Shown in pieces: positions 17,372-26,296 of a stretch of DNA of 64,000 nucleotides. The stretch covers positions 496,001-560,000 of the forward strand of contig NZ_JPEO01000001.1 in assembly GCF_000753795.1 (NCBI RefSeq). The letters are read 5' to 3'. The stretch is from Shewanella mangrovi (lineage in GTDB: Bacteria > Pseudomonadota > Gammaproteobacteria > Enterobacterales > Shewanellaceae). The translations under genes and the position numbers were made by a program. The notes beneath the pieces are model-generated. The model made no database searches and was not told the origin of the DNA. It was given only the letters and a program-made list of their open reading frames with translations. Every line of letters begins with the position of its first letter. The stretch's first letter is position 1.

Positions 17372-18862
17372 TTAACGTTCCAGATGACGATAACTGTCGT
17401 CCAAAGCTTGACTGAAGCCGGTTTCGGTGACGATACGGATATGTCGTGGAGACAGTTCGCGAGGATCATTAATGCCGCAGGTGTGCGCTAACATTCCTAA
17501 ATCGTGATGTAAAATTCGATTGTAGTTTGCCACTCTGACCGATTTATCTCGTGGGTCTAAGCCTTGCTGTAACTTTTTGTTGTGCGTGGTTATCCCTGTT
17601 GGGCAGGTATCTTTATTGCATTGCAGTGCTTGAATGCAACCAAGCGCGAACATGTTTCCTCTCGCTGAGGCGATAAAGTCAGCCCCCAGCGCCAGTGCCC
17701 ATGCTACCCGCGACGGTGTGATTAACTTACCTGAGGCAATGACACGGACTCGGTTTTTCAATCCGTTTTGTTTAAGTAGTGCCACGACAATTGGCAAGCT
17801 TTCTTTTAGTGGCAGACCGACATAATCCATCAAAGGTTGTGGCGCTGCACCGGTACCACCTTCTGCTCCATCAATTGTAATAAAGTCGGGGGCGGATGCT
17901 GCACCGCGCTGGTTGATTTCAGCAAATAGTGCTGCAAGCCAATGTTGCTCACCGAGAACGAATTTGATTCCTGTCGGTTTGCCAGTGATGCGGCGCACCT
18001 TGTGGATCATATCGAGAATGTCGCCCACAGTTTGAAACTCAATATGGCCATTGGGGCTAATAGAATCTTGGCCGACAGGAATACCTCGGATTGTAGCAAT
18101 CTCTTCGGTGACTTTAATGCCGGGCAAGATGCCACCTTTGCCAGGTTTAGCGCCTTGGCTCATCTTTATCTCAAACATCTTAATTTGAGGTTTAGCGGCT
18201 AGCTGACGTAGCTTTTTGTGGTCAAGATGACCTTTATCATTACGCACACCGTATTTTGCGGTACCGATTTGAAATACGATGTCGCAGTTCCCTTTTAGGT
18301 GATAAGGGCTTAAACCTCCTTCACCAGTATTGAGCCAGCAACCGGCCATCGCCGCACCGTGGGATAGGGCGGTAACGGCTGGTCGAGATAATGCACCGAA
18401 GCTCATGGCGGAAATATGGCAAATTCTGTCGGTGATGTAGGGGTGTTCGCAGAGCTCCCCAATGGTAATTGGCGCGGAGGCGACGCTTTCTCCTTCAACG
18501 TTGGGAAAGGCGGTATTAAGAAATAAAATAGATCCGTTTGCATCCAGCGGACGTGTCGAACCAAAGGCGATGGTGCGATCAACATTTTTAGCCGCGCGAT
18601 ACACCCAACTACGTTCGGCACGGTTGAACGGTAGCTCCTCGCGATCCATAGCAAAAAAGTACTGTCGAAAGAACTCACCCTGCTTTTCAAAAAAATAGCG
18701 AAACCTGCCGATAATTGGATAGTTGTGCCTTACGGCTTGGCGAGTTTGTAATCGGTCAGCGAGGTACATATAAAGCAGCAACAGAACTCCACAGCCAACG
18801 ATAATTAAGAACAAGCTGGAAAAAAGTTCGAGTCCCCAAATAAACCACTGCGTATCAGTCAT
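17372..18862 (-). CDS. Membrane-anchored FMN-binding glutamate-synthase-like protein
   Basis: A 496-residue protein with one N-terminal membrane helix (about 10-35) followed by the FMN-binding alpha/beta barrel of the glutamate synthase large subunit: GALSRPAVTALSHGA, MSQGAKPGKGGILPG, ITIDGAEGGTGAAP and the C-terminal IASGKLITPSRVAWALALGAD. The cysteine trio in GCIQALQCNKDTCPTG matches the 3Fe-4S ligands of GltB. There is no glutaminase domain and no GltD partner nearby, so it is not a complete glutamate synthase. Such stand-alone proteins (YerD-like) are widespread and their reaction is unknown. Start ATG at 18862 follows GGGAG. Confidence 0.88.
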   Translation of the reverse strand: MTDTQWFIWGLELFSSLFLIIVGCGVLLLLYMYLADRLQTRQAVRHNYPIIGRFRYFFEKQGEFFRQYFFAMDREELPFNRAERSWVYRAAKNVDRTIAFGSTRPLDANGSILFLNTAFPNVEGESVASAPITIGELCEHPYITDRICHISAMSFGALSRPAVTALSHGAAMAGCWLNTGEGGLSPYHLKGNCDIVFQIGTAKYGVRNDKGHLDHKKLRQLAAKPQIKMFEIKMSQGAKPGKGGILPGIKVTEEIATIRGIPVGQDSISPNGHIEFQTVGDILDMIHKVRRITGKPTGIKFVLGEQHWLAALFAEINQRGAASAPDFITIDGAEGGTGAAPQPLMDYVGLPLKESLPIVVALLKQNGLKNRVRVIASGKLITPSRVAWALALGADFIASARGNMFALGCIQALQCNKDTCPTGITTHNKKLQQGLDPRDKSVRVANYNRILHHDLGMLAHTCGINDPRELSPRHIRIVTETGFSQALDDSYRHLER

Positions 18863-19017
18863 AAATTCTCCCTTAATTTTATGACGTTATCTTGCTATTC
18901 ATCCCATTAGGTTAGTCTACATCATACGCATTTACGGGATATTTATTAAACAGCAACTAAACTTGTATAAATAATGGTCGATAAAATTGATCATATCTTC
19001 ACAGCGGAGCATGGGTT

Positions 19018-19617
19018 ATGGAAGTGCAAAATCATGGCTATCAGGTGTCGCAAGTTGCTAAAGACAAGACGGCTACCGTAGATGGTAACCACGGTAAAGC
19101 CGTTTCTGAAGTTGCCAGTAATAAAAGTATTCGCGCTCAGAGCCGCGACTTGATGAATGCTGCGGTATTGTCGGCGCAGGAAGATGTTGCTTTGAGTGCT
19201 GGCGATCAGCCTCTTGCATTGCTTTATCGCACGGCGTTGGAAGCCATTAATGAAGAGTTGAAACCAGCATTGGGTGATAATCCGCTACAAACCATTGCCA
19301 CAAGCGGTGTGGATTATTCACCAGAAGCGACAGCGGGAAGAATTGTAGATTTTGCAACGCAGTTTTTTTCTGTTTATCAACAGCAAAATCAGCAATCTTC
19401 GTTTGAAGATCAGCTAAGCGGATTTATGGACATAATCGGTGGCGCCATCGATAAAGGCTTTGCCGAAGCGCGCGATATTCTCGATAAATTGAATGTGCTC
19501 AATGGAGATATTGCGGATGGCGTGGACACCACCTATGACTTCGTGCAGCAAGGGTTGCAGAAATTCCAGCAAGATTTGTTAGGCCCATCTGACGCTACTA
19601 GTAGCACTACTGAATAG
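19018..19617 (+). CDS. DUF5610-like protein of unknown function
   Basis: A 199-residue soluble protein. Residues about 45-140 carry the helical pattern and the DYSPEATAGRIVDFATQFF motif that I associate with DUF5610, a family seen in Shewanella and relatives. The N-terminal 40 residues look disordered, the C-terminal part has coiled-coil-like helices (KGFAEARDILDKLNVL) and ends with an unstructured Ser/Thr-rich tail. No signal peptide or membrane segment. Alone between a divergent gene and the fpr-gst pair, with its own terminator. Confidence 0.75.
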   Translation: MEVQNHGYQVSQVAKDKTATVDGNHGKAVSEVASNKSIRAQSRDLMNAAVLSAQEDVALSAGDQPLALLYRTALEAINEELKPALGDNPLQTIATSGVDYSPEATAGRIVDFATQFFSVYQQQNQQSSFEDQLSGFMDIIGGAIDKGFAEARDILDKLNVLNGDIADGVDTTYDFVQQGLQKFQQDLLGPSDATSSTTE

Positions 19618-19634
19618 CCAATTATCCGAACGGA

Positions 19635-19665
19635 TAAAACCCCACTTTGTTGGGGTTTTATTTTT
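19635..19665 (+). terminator. Intrinsic terminator after the DUF5610-like gene
   Basis: TAAAACCCCA pairs with TGGGGTTTTA across a six-base loop (19635-19660) and is followed by five T. Confidence 0.9.
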
Positions 19666-19710
19666 GCGCCAGCGAGTTAAGCTAAAGTGACTATGACGGG
19701 AGGAAATCTT

Positions 19711-20445
19711 ATGTGGCAAAGTACCAACGTCATTGAGCGTATCGACTGGAATGAGCGGCTGTTTAGTCTCCGTTTATCGGCATCGCTACAATTTGAGGCC
19801 GGGCAGTTTGTTAAGTTGAGTTTGCCCGCTGAAGAGCGCCGTCTGGCGCGGGCTTATTCTTTGATTAACCCTCCTGGGACGAATTACAGCGAAGTTCTCG
19901 CCATGGAAGTGCCTGATGGTCAGCTTTCACCGCGATTACATCAACTACAAGCGGGGGATTGGGTCGATATCACCACCAGTGCAACGGGGTTTCTCACCTT
20001 ATCTGAAATACCCGCTCAAGGGGAGCATCTGTGGATGTTAGCCACCGGAACGGGCGTCGGGCCTTTTTTATCGATATTGCAAGCGCCACAGGTATGGCAG
20101 CGCTTTAGCAAAGTCATTTTAATTTACGGTATTAGGCAAGCATCAGATCTCGCCTATCGGGAGTTAATTGGCCAGTTGCAAGTACAACATAAGCAGTTCC
20201 ATTTTTTGTCGGCCATGACTCAAGAGTTGCATCCCGACAGTTTTGCCGGACGGATCACCACAGGCATAAGTTCTGGTGAGCTAGAGCAGATGCTGGGGAT
20301 AGCGTTGTCGCCAGACCAGAGCCAGATAATGATGTGCGGCAATCCTGAAATGATTAAAGAATGTAACCTTCTACTTAGTGAACGAGGGTTTTCTAAAAAT
20401 CTACGGCGCAAACCGGGGCAGATCACTACAGAAAAATATTGGTAA
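19711..20445 (+). CDS. fpr: Ferredoxin/flavodoxin-NADP+ reductase
   Basis: A 244-residue FAD enzyme that passes electrons between NADPH and ferredoxin or flavodoxin. The start is the ATG at 19711, which has GGGAGGA six bases upstream; ATG 19693 and GTG 19687 lie before or in that site. The FAD-binding half has RAYSLINPPG and a barrel start WQSTNVIERIDW; the NADP-binding half has LATGTGVGPFLSI, YGIRQASDLAYREL and MMCGNPEMIKE. It ends with the aromatic tail TTEKYW, the usual stacking residue position over FAD in bacterial Fpr. The gst-like gene follows nine bases later. Confidence 0.92.
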   Translation: MWQSTNVIERIDWNERLFSLRLSASLQFEAGQFVKLSLPAEERRLARAYSLINPPGTNYSEVLAMEVPDGQLSPRLHQLQAGDWVDITTSATGFLTLSEIPAQGEHLWMLATGTGVGPFLSILQAPQVWQRFSKVILIYGIRQASDLAYRELIGQLQVQHKQFHFLSAMTQELHPDSFAGRITTGISSGELEQMLGIALSPDQSQIMMCGNPEMIKECNLLLSERGFSKNLRRKPGQITTEKYW

Positions 20446-20453
20446 CCAAGATC

Positions 20454-21047
20454 ATGAAACTATTGTATTCAGCAGCGTCTCCCTATGCTCGAGCAGTACG
20501 CGTCGCATGGCGATATTTAAATCTTGCTGGTGTCAACGAGCAGCTGTGTGACCCGTTCGCTGATGATGCTGAGTTGCTGGAGGCCAATCCTCTGGGGAAA
20601 ATTCCCTGCCTTATCACTGATGACGGTGCGGCTTTATATGACAGTGAAGTGATTCTGCGTTATCTGGATGCACAACCTCATCAAAATGGATCTCTATTTT
20701 TTAAAGCTAATGACTGGGAAGCCGCCACCCAGTTTTCGCTGTTGAAAGGAATCATGGACGCGGCTTTTGGGTTGCGTATGGAAGTACAAAGGTTTGAGCA
20801 ACATTGTGGTTCGTCAAAATGGCTAATGCGTCACGAACAAGCTGTGTTGCGTTCATTAATGGAAGTTGAGCGCAGCGGTATGACGGCAACATCATTTGAT
20901 GTGCGGCATATTATGCTTAAATGTGTGGTCGATTATTTAGATTTCCGTTGCCCAGAACTGAATTGGCGCAAAGTCGCGCCATCGATAGATTTATGCCAGA
21001 AAGCGCTATCGCAACAGCCATGCTTTGAGCAAACCGCGCCTGTCTGA
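20454..21047 (+). CDS. Glutathione S-transferase family protein
   Basis: A 197-residue protein starting at the ATG of MKLLYSAASPYARAVRV; a TTG at 20439 would overlap fpr and is less likely. The thioredoxin-like N-terminal domain has SPYARAVRV, the cis-Pro motif GKIPCLITDDG and the glutathione gamma-glutamyl contact YDSEVILRYLD. The C-terminal half is helical. Ser in SAASPY is the probable catalytic position, as in beta/zeta-like bacterial GSTs. Co-transcribed with fpr by position. Substrate unknown. Confidence 0.88.
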   Translation: MKLLYSAASPYARAVRVAWRYLNLAGVNEQLCDPFADDAELLEANPLGKIPCLITDDGAALYDSEVILRYLDAQPHQNGSLFFKANDWEAATQFSLLKGIMDAAFGLRMEVQRFEQHCGSSKWLMRHEQAVLRSLMEVERSGMTATSFDVRHIMLKCVVDYLDFRCPELNWRKVAPSIDLCQKALSQQPCFEQTAPV

Positions 21048-21083
21048 GTCTCTGATTACGGAATATTGCAGGATTAACGAGCG

Positions 21084-21488
21084 TTATGATCCGTGGATGA
21101 CAATCTTATCGCTTACACGTCTACCTCTTGGCTTTTTACGACGATTAACCTCACCAAAGGCACCGTAAAGGTCGTGGGTGATGCCATAATCTAATCGCCG
21201 GTCACTACCGGGCACGCGTCTATCTTCAAAATGCAGATAGCGGCAATGGCAAAAATCCTCATTGCAGTGTTTAAGCGGTAACGTCGGCGCATCGGCAGAA
21301 AGATAACGTTTACCCTCGATAGCAGCAGCGGCATCACAGCATTTTCCGTCGCTAGTAATACTTACAGCATGATAGGGGTTTCTGGCTTTGCCAGACGCTT
21401 TTTGCAATTTGGAACGTGAAGGCGCCAACAAATGCATAAATGCTAAGAACAGTACCAGTAGCACCGTTAGTAAAATCACCAGATTCAT
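21084..21488 (-). CDS. Membrane-anchored protein with conserved Cys and DRR motif, unknown function
   Basis: A 134-residue protein with one N-terminal membrane helix (about 3-21) and a soluble domain. The domain has Cys50-Cys51 (GKCCDAA), then LPLKHCNEDFCHCRYLHFEDRR with Cys75, 80 and 82, and a second DRR a few residues later. The pattern LPL-x2-C-x4-C-x-C-x-Y-x-H-x2-DRR recurs in uncharacterised proteobacterial proteins; the cysteines might bind metal. A basic C-terminus (NRRKKPRGRRVSD) follows. Stands alone, convergent with the gst-like gene. Confidence 0.7.
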   Translation of the reverse strand: MNLVILLTVLLVLFLAFMHLLAPSRSKLQKASGKARNPYHAVSITSDGKCCDAAAAIEGKRYLSADAPTLPLKHCNEDFCHCRYLHFEDRRVPGSDRRLDYGITHDLYGAFGEVNRRKKPRGRRVSDKIVIHGS

Positions 21489-21731
21489 ACCTTACGTCCC
21501 CAAGCTTGCGCGATAACCCATTTAAGTGTAGTGCAGCATTTATATGTTATTGGGCTAAATTAGCCTCGTTTTAGCGCATTTAAGGCTAGTTGCTTCTTTT
21601 TGAAATGTTTTATTACAGCAGCGTTGATCAACAAATCTTCACAATTATGCTACTTTTCGATGATTACCTTGTTAAAGCGGCAATCTGATGTTCGTTGTCA
21701 GCTTATGAAAGAGCATTCTTTGGGAGAAAAC

Positions 21732-23438
21732 ATGCGAGTTTGTTGCTGGGGCCTTAGCTCACTTTTCGTCGGTGCTCTATTTGTTACTACGTCGTTCGCT
21801 TATGACCGTGTCACCGGCGCTGCATTTGCCAGTCGCTCTGAGGTTTATGCCTCTCATGGCATGGCAGCTACCAGTCAGCCATTGGCAACCCAAGTCGCCT
21901 TGGATGTACTAAAGCAGGGAGGGAGTGCCGTCGATGCTGCGATAGCGGCTGATGCCATGCTTGGACTGGTTGAACCCACAGGAGCAGGTATCGGCGGTGA
22001 CTTATTCGCAATTGTTTGGAGCGCTAAAGAGCAACAACTATACGGACTAAATGCGTCTGGCCGCAGCCCCAAATCGCTCACATTAGACATGTTGCAGAAG
22101 ATGGGACTGAAATATTTGCCTCCGTACGGCCCTTTGCCGGTATCTGTGCCCGGAGCGGTAGATGGTTGGTACGAGCTACATAAAAAGTTTGGCAAGCTAT
22201 CTATGTCGAAAAATCTGGCACCGACTATTGCGTACGCGCGTAATGGTTTTCCGGTATCGGAGTTAATCGCATATTACATGCAACGCAGTGCTAAGCGGTT
22301 AGGTAAATTTCCGGGGTTTAAAGAAACCTATATGCCGAATGGTGCAATGCCTAAAACGGGAGAAATTTTTAAAAACCCGGCGTTGGCTAATACACTGGAG
22401 AAAATTGCAAAAGGTGGACGTGACGTCTTCTATAAAGGTGATATTGCCAAAAGTATTGCGGCGTATATTAAGGCACAAGGGGGCTATCTTTCATACGAGG
22501 ATTTAGCTTCACACCATAGTGAATGGGTTAAACCTGTGTCGGCTAATTACCGTGGTTATGATGTGTGGGAATTACCCCCTAACGGGCAGGGAATTGCGGC
22601 GTTGCAGATCCTCAAAACCATGGAACCATACGATCTTAAAGCGATGGGGCCGTTAAGTCCTGAATATGTCCACCTGTTTGTTGAAGCGAAAAAGCTCGCT
22701 TTTGCAGATCGGGCAAAATTTTATAGTGATCCTGACTTCAACAATATTCCGGTTAAGCAGCTGATATCTGAACAATACAACTATCAGCGAGCACAGCTAA
22801 TTGATCGCGATAAAGCTGCCAAAAGTGTTGAGCCGGGTAATCCGAATTTACTGCATGGCGACACCGTCTACCTAACGACAGCGGATGCCGATGGCAATAT
22901 GGTATCGCTGATCCAGAGTAATTACCGTGGTATGGGCTCTGGAATGACCCCGCCAGATTTGGGCTTTGTGTTGCAAGACCGTGGACAGCTGTTTGATCTG
23001 ACGCCTGGCAAATTTAACAGCTATGCACCTGGAAAGCGGCCTTTCCATACGATTATTCCCGCGTTTGTGACGAAGAATGGTAAGCCTTGGCTGAGTTTTG
23101 GCGTGATGGGTGGTGCGACTCAACCACAAATGCATGCACAGATTCTGATCAATATCATTGATTTTGGTATGAATTTACAGGAAGCTGGCGATGCTCCGAG
23201 GATTTTACATACTGGCTCTACTCAACCAACGGGTGAGCAGATGGAAGACGGTGGCTACGTCAGCCTGGAAGCGGGCTTTCCGATGGAAACCCGTCGCGAG
23301 TTGATGAAAAAAGGACATATTCTGCGTGATTCACTTGGTGCCTTTGGTGGTTATCAAGCGATCGGCGTAGATGTCGATACAGGTGTTTACCGCGGAGCAT
23401 CTGAAAGCCGCAAAGACGGTCAAGTTTCTGGATATTAA
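21732..23438 (+). CDS. ggt: Gamma-glutamyltransferase (gamma-glutamyl transpeptidase)
   Basis: Cleaves gamma-glutamyl bonds of glutathione in the periplasm. The 568-residue precursor starts at the ATG at 21732 with GGGAGA before it and has a signal peptide ending near FAYDRV. The N-terminal large subunit contains VALDVLKQGGSAVDAAIA and PTGAGIGGD. Autocleavage is expected before Thr378 in LLHGDTVYLTTADADGN, which becomes the N-terminal nucleophile of the small subunit; GSGMTPPDLGFVLQDRG and FGVMGGATQPQ form the rest of the active site. Neighbours give no operon link. Confidence 0.94.
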   Translation: MRVCCWGLSSLFVGALFVTTSFAYDRVTGAAFASRSEVYASHGMAATSQPLATQVALDVLKQGGSAVDAAIAADAMLGLVEPTGAGIGGDLFAIVWSAKEQQLYGLNASGRSPKSLTLDMLQKMGLKYLPPYGPLPVSVPGAVDGWYELHKKFGKLSMSKNLAPTIAYARNGFPVSELIAYYMQRSAKRLGKFPGFKETYMPNGAMPKTGEIFKNPALANTLEKIAKGGRDVFYKGDIAKSIAAYIKAQGGYLSYEDLASHHSEWVKPVSANYRGYDVWELPPNGQGIAALQILKTMEPYDLKAMGPLSPEYVHLFVEAKKLAFADRAKFYSDPDFNNIPVKQLISEQYNYQRAQLIDRDKAAKSVEPGNPNLLHGDTVYLTTADADGNMVSLIQSNYRGMGSGMTPPDLGFVLQDRGQLFDLTPGKFNSYAPGKRPFHTIIPAFVTKNGKPWLSFGVMGGATQPQMHAQILINIIDFGMNLQEAGDAPRILHTGSTQPTGEQMEDGGYVSLEAGFPMETRRELMKKGHILRDSLGAFGGYQAIGVDVDTGVYRGASESRKDGQVSGY

Positions 23439-23515
23439 AATAAATTACGGCTTAACATTTGTCTGTGTAAGCGGATAATGTGGCCTAAATTTGATCTGCA
23501 TTTAAAGGTATCTTG

Positions 23516-24451
23516 ATGGATATTATCGATATGCCACGTGAACAGTTGGGAATTTGTGCAGAGGGTAATCTGCACAGCATCTATTTGATGTTTAACGTCG
23601 TTGAGGGTTCTGAGGCACAAATGCGTCCCTGTTTGGCTAGCATAGCTCAGCATATCTATGAGTTATCGGATCAATATGCAGATAGCGCATTTAATGGTTT
23701 TATTGCGGTTGGGGCCAATTATTGGGATAACCTCTATCCCGATGGACGACCAGCTTTACTAAGACCTTTCCCTGCGATGGAGGAGGGAAATCGCGATGCG
23801 CCCGCAATCGAGTACGATCTGTTTATTCACTTGCGTTGTGATCGGTTGGATATTCTACATCTAGTCGCCAATGACGTTTATGACATGCTAGAGGATTTGG
23901 CCGAACTGCAAGAGGAAGAACGTGGCTTCCGTTATATGGATAACCGCGATTTAACTGGTTTTGTTGATGGTACCGAAAACCCTAAGGGGCGTAACCGTCA
24001 GAAAGTGGCATTAGTCGGTGATGAAGATATGGCATTCCGCGGTGGAAGCTATATTCACGTGCAGAAATATGCCCACAACATGAAAAAGTGGCAACGTTTA
24101 CCTCTGAAAAAGCAGGAAGATATTATCGGGCGCACCAAGCAAGATAATATCGAATATGAGTCTGATGAAAAGCCGTTGACCAGTCATATCAAACGGGTAA
24201 ATCTGAAATATGACAATGGTGAATCAATGGAAATCCTGCGTCAAAGCATGCCCTACGGTGGTTTGAAACAACAAGGTCTAATGTTTATCTCAACTTGCCG
24301 AACACCGCTGCATTTTGAAAAAATGCTTGCTAGCATGATCCACGGAGATGGTGGAGGCCACCATGACCATATGTTGCACTTTACCCAAGCCGTGAGTGGG
24401 TCATCATTTTTTGCGCCTTCTCTAGACTTTCTCATGCAATATAATGACTAA
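23516..24451 (+). CDS. Dye-decolorizing heme peroxidase (DyP, TyrA-like)
   Basis: A 311-residue cytoplasmic DyP-type peroxidase; start ATG at 23516 with AAAGG upstream, a TTG precedes it. The distal heme signature GFVDGTENP gives Asp151, the acid-base residue of the family, and the conserved Arg/His region lies in QKYAHNMKKWQRLP and further toward DIIGRTKQDNIE. The size and sequence resemble TyrA of Shewanella oneidensis, which oxidises dyes and phenolics with hydrogen peroxide. There is no twin-arginine signal, no EfeUO partner and no encapsulin gene next to it. Confidence 0.92.
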   Translation: MDIIDMPREQLGICAEGNLHSIYLMFNVVEGSEAQMRPCLASIAQHIYELSDQYADSAFNGFIAVGANYWDNLYPDGRPALLRPFPAMEEGNRDAPAIEYDLFIHLRCDRLDILHLVANDVYDMLEDLAELQEEERGFRYMDNRDLTGFVDGTENPKGRNRQKVALVGDEDMAFRGGSYIHVQKYAHNMKKWQRLPLKKQEDIIGRTKQDNIEYESDEKPLTSHIKRVNLKYDNGESMEILRQSMPYGGLKQQGLMFISTCRTPLHFEKMLASMIHGDGGGHHDHMLHFTQAVSGSSFFAPSLDFLMQYND

Positions 24452-24469
24452 TAGCATCTCTAGAAAATA

Positions 24470-24498
24470 AAAAAACGCACTTCAAGGTGCGTTTTTTT
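24470..24498. terminator. Bidirectional terminator between dyp and argR
   Basis: AAAAAACGCAC-TTCAAG-GTGCGTTTTTTT: a stem with A-run on one side and T-run on the other, suited to stop both convergent transcripts. Confidence 0.9.
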
Positions 24499-24514
24499 AT
24501 CGGCATAACTCAGC

Positions 24515-24985
24515 TTATTCGCTGTAGTTAAAAAGTGACTTCACTGTTTCTAAGGTGTCATCAATCTGCTTAATGTTAGCCGGACAGATAAAAATCGTAT
24601 CGTCACCGGCAATGGTGCCCAGTATGCCTTCCGGCTTACCAATGGAATCCAATAACCGCGCGATCAGTTGGGCAGCGCCTGGACTGGTACGAACAACAAT
24701 CATCGCCTGATTGTGATCGACATCGAGCACCAGATTTTTAAGTGGGCTGCCGGCCGTGGGAACACCTAATTCGGCAGGTAAGCAGTACACCATTTCTTGT
24801 TTGGCATTGCGGGTCCGAACCGCCCCGAATTTACTGAGCATACGTGACACTTTTGACTGATTGATGTTGTTGAAGCCTTCAGTCTGTAGTGCACTAACGA
24901 TTTCCCCTTGAGAACCAAATCGTTCCTCTTTCAATAGTGCTTTGAATGTCTTGATAAGATCATCCTGGCTTTTTGCTGTTTTCAT
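24515..24985 (-). CDS. argR: Arginine repressor ArgR
   Basis: A 156-residue regulator of arginine metabolism. Residues 1-75 form the winged helix-turn-helix ([36 protein letters not shown]), residues 82-156 the hexamerisation and L-arginine-binding domain, with the conserved [11 protein letters not shown] loop whose aspartates bind arginine. Divergent from mdh as in other Enterobacterales, Vibrio and Shewanella. The promoter has a perfect -35 (TTGACA, 25046-25051 on this strand) and is covered by three ARG-like boxes, implying autoregulation. Confidence 0.95.
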   Translation of the reverse strand: MKTAKSQDDLIKTFKALLKEERFGSQGEIVSALQTEGFNNINQSKVSRMLSKFGAVRTRNAKQEMVYCLPAELGVPTAGSPLKNLVLDVDHNQAMIVVRTSPGAAQLIARLLDSIGKPEGILGTIAGDDTIFICPANIKQIDDTLETVKSLFNYSE

Positions 24986-25022
24986 TCTGTTATCTTTTCC
25001 AGGTATTCATTTAGACAGCGCC

Positions 25023-25051
25023 ATACTGCATATTTTTCAAAATAGTGTCAA
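25023..25051 (-). promoter_or_regulatory. Probable argR promoter
   Basis: On the reverse strand TTGACA (25046-25051) is followed after 17 bases by CAGTAT (25023-25028). The -35 is perfect and the -10 weak. Two ARG-like boxes overlap these elements. Confidence 0.6.
25027..25040. promoter_or_regulatory. ARG-like box 1 (weak)
   Basis: TGCATATTTTTCAA, ten of 14 matches to the ArgR consensus TGAATWWWWATTCA. It lies between the -35 and -10 of argR and is exactly 21 bp from box 2. Confidence 0.5.
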
Positions 25052-25061
25052 CGAATAGTCA
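25048..25061. promoter_or_regulatory. ARG-like box 2 (weak)
   Basis: TCAACGAATAGTCA, about ten of 14 matches to the consensus, overlapping the -35 of argR. Spaced 21 bp from both neighbours. Confidence 0.5.
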
Positions 25062-25068
25062 GATTGAG

Positions 25069-25082
25069 TGAATAATAATGCA
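25069..25082. promoter_or_regulatory. ARG box 3 (strong)
   Basis: TGAATAATAATGCA, 13 of 14 matches to TGAATWWWWATTCA. It lies on the mdh side of the argR -35 and 21 bp from box 2; ArgR hexamers normally bind such 21-bp spaced pairs. Confidence 0.75.
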
Positions 25083-25262
25083 TATTTAGGCTGTAAGCTT
25101 TTGTAGACATGTCGATTTGTAACTATTGAATCCCGTTTCAAACTAGTGATCTACCCTATGACTAAGGGATAATTGCGGCTTTTGTGATCATGATTTAAAT
25201 TCACAACACACTAAAGTTGGATCTACATCACAAAAAAGTCCGATGATTGACGGAGTAATACT

Positions 25263-26198
25263 ATGAAAGTTGCCGTACTTGGTGCCGCCGGTGGTATTGG
25301 CCAGGCTCTAGCACTTTTGCTGAAGACCCAATTACCTGCTGGTTCTCAGCTGTCTTTGTATGATATCGCCCCAGTTACTCCTGGTGTTGCGGTAGATTTA
25401 AGTCATATTCCCACTGCAGTTGAAATTAAGGGATTTTCTGGAGAGGATCCTTCGCCAGCGCTAGTCGGCGCTGACGTTGTATTGATTTCTGCAGGCGTGG
25501 CGCGTAAACCGGGTATGGATCGCTCTGATCTGTTCAACATTAATGCGGGCATTGTGCGTAACTTGATTGAGAAAGTCGCTGCAACTTGTCCCAAAGCATT
25601 AATTGGTATTATTACCAATCCTGTGAACACCACTGTAGCCATTGCTGCGGAAGTACTTAAAAAAGCGGGTGTTTACGATAAAAACCGCTTATTTGGTGTG
25701 ACCACTCTCGATGTCATCCGTTCTGAGACCTTTATTGCTGAACTTAAAGGACTCGATGTAAAGGATGTGAAAGTGAGCGTCATTGGCGGTCATAGCGGCG
25801 TCACGATTCTGCCGTTATTGTCTCAAGTAGCAGGTGTCAGCTTCAAGGATGAAGAAGTGGCAGCCCTGACTAAACGTATCCAAAATGCGGGTACTGAAGT
25901 GGTTGAAGCCAAAGCCGGCGGAGGCAGTGCTACCTTGTCAATGGGACAAGCAGCTTGTCGATTTGGGCTTTCTCTGGTGCGCGGGCTGCTCGGCGAAGAA
26001 AATGTCATCGAATGTGCTTATGTTGATGGTGGTAGTGAGCATGCTCCACTATTTGCACAACCAGTACTTCTGGGTAAGAACGGTATTGAGAAAGTGCTGC
26101 CTTATGGTGAGTTGAGTGCTTTTGAAGCGCAAGCGCGTGACAGTATGCTGGACACGCTGAATGCTGATATTCAGTTAGGTGTTGATTTCGTTAAATAA
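25263..26198 (+). CDS. mdh: Malate dehydrogenase (NAD+)
   Basis: Interconverts malate and oxaloacetate in the TCA cycle. The 311-residue enzyme has the NAD-binding glycine motif [17 protein letters not shown], the substrate arginines in [13 protein letters not shown] and the catalytic His in [15 protein letters not shown], all typical of the gammaproteobacterial dimeric type. GGAG lies six bases before the ATG. Divergent from argR; the shared 277-base gap carries ARG-like boxes near argR and may also include anaerobic regulator sites closer to mdh that I could not define. Confidence 0.97.
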   Translation: MKVAVLGAAGGIGQALALLLKTQLPAGSQLSLYDIAPVTPGVAVDLSHIPTAVEIKGFSGEDPSPALVGADVVLISAGVARKPGMDRSDLFNINAGIVRNLIEKVAATCPKALIGIITNPVNTTVAIAAEVLKKAGVYDKNRLFGVTTLDVIRSETFIAELKGLDVKDVKVSVIGGHSGVTILPLLSQVAGVSFKDEEVAALTKRIQNAGTEVVEAKAGGGSATLSMGQAACRFGLSLVRGLLGEENVIECAYVDGGSEHAPLFAQPVLLGKNGIEKVLPYGELSAFEAQARDSMLDTLNADIQLGVDFVK

Positions 26199-26227
26199 GA
26201 CTTAGTAAATCAATCGTACCTATTAAA

Positions 26228-26249
26228 AAGCGGAGCCTATGCTCCGCTT
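26228..26249. terminator. Bidirectional terminator between mdh and ispB
   Basis: AAGCGGAGC/GCTCCGCTT stem with a four-base loop; A-rich on one side, T-rich on the other; both genes converge here. Confidence 0.85.
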
Positions 26250-26296
26250 CTTACTTGGACGTAATTGTGGCTAATGTTGTAGCGCCGCAATTAAGC

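Noticed and set aside
23516..24451. DyP peroxidase as encapsulin cargo
   Set aside because: No encapsulin gene is adjacent and I see no cargo-loading peptide at the C-terminus.
25183..25205. CRP site before mdh (TGTGA ... TCACA)
   Set aside because: The two halves are 13 bases apart instead of six, so it is not a normal CRP operator.
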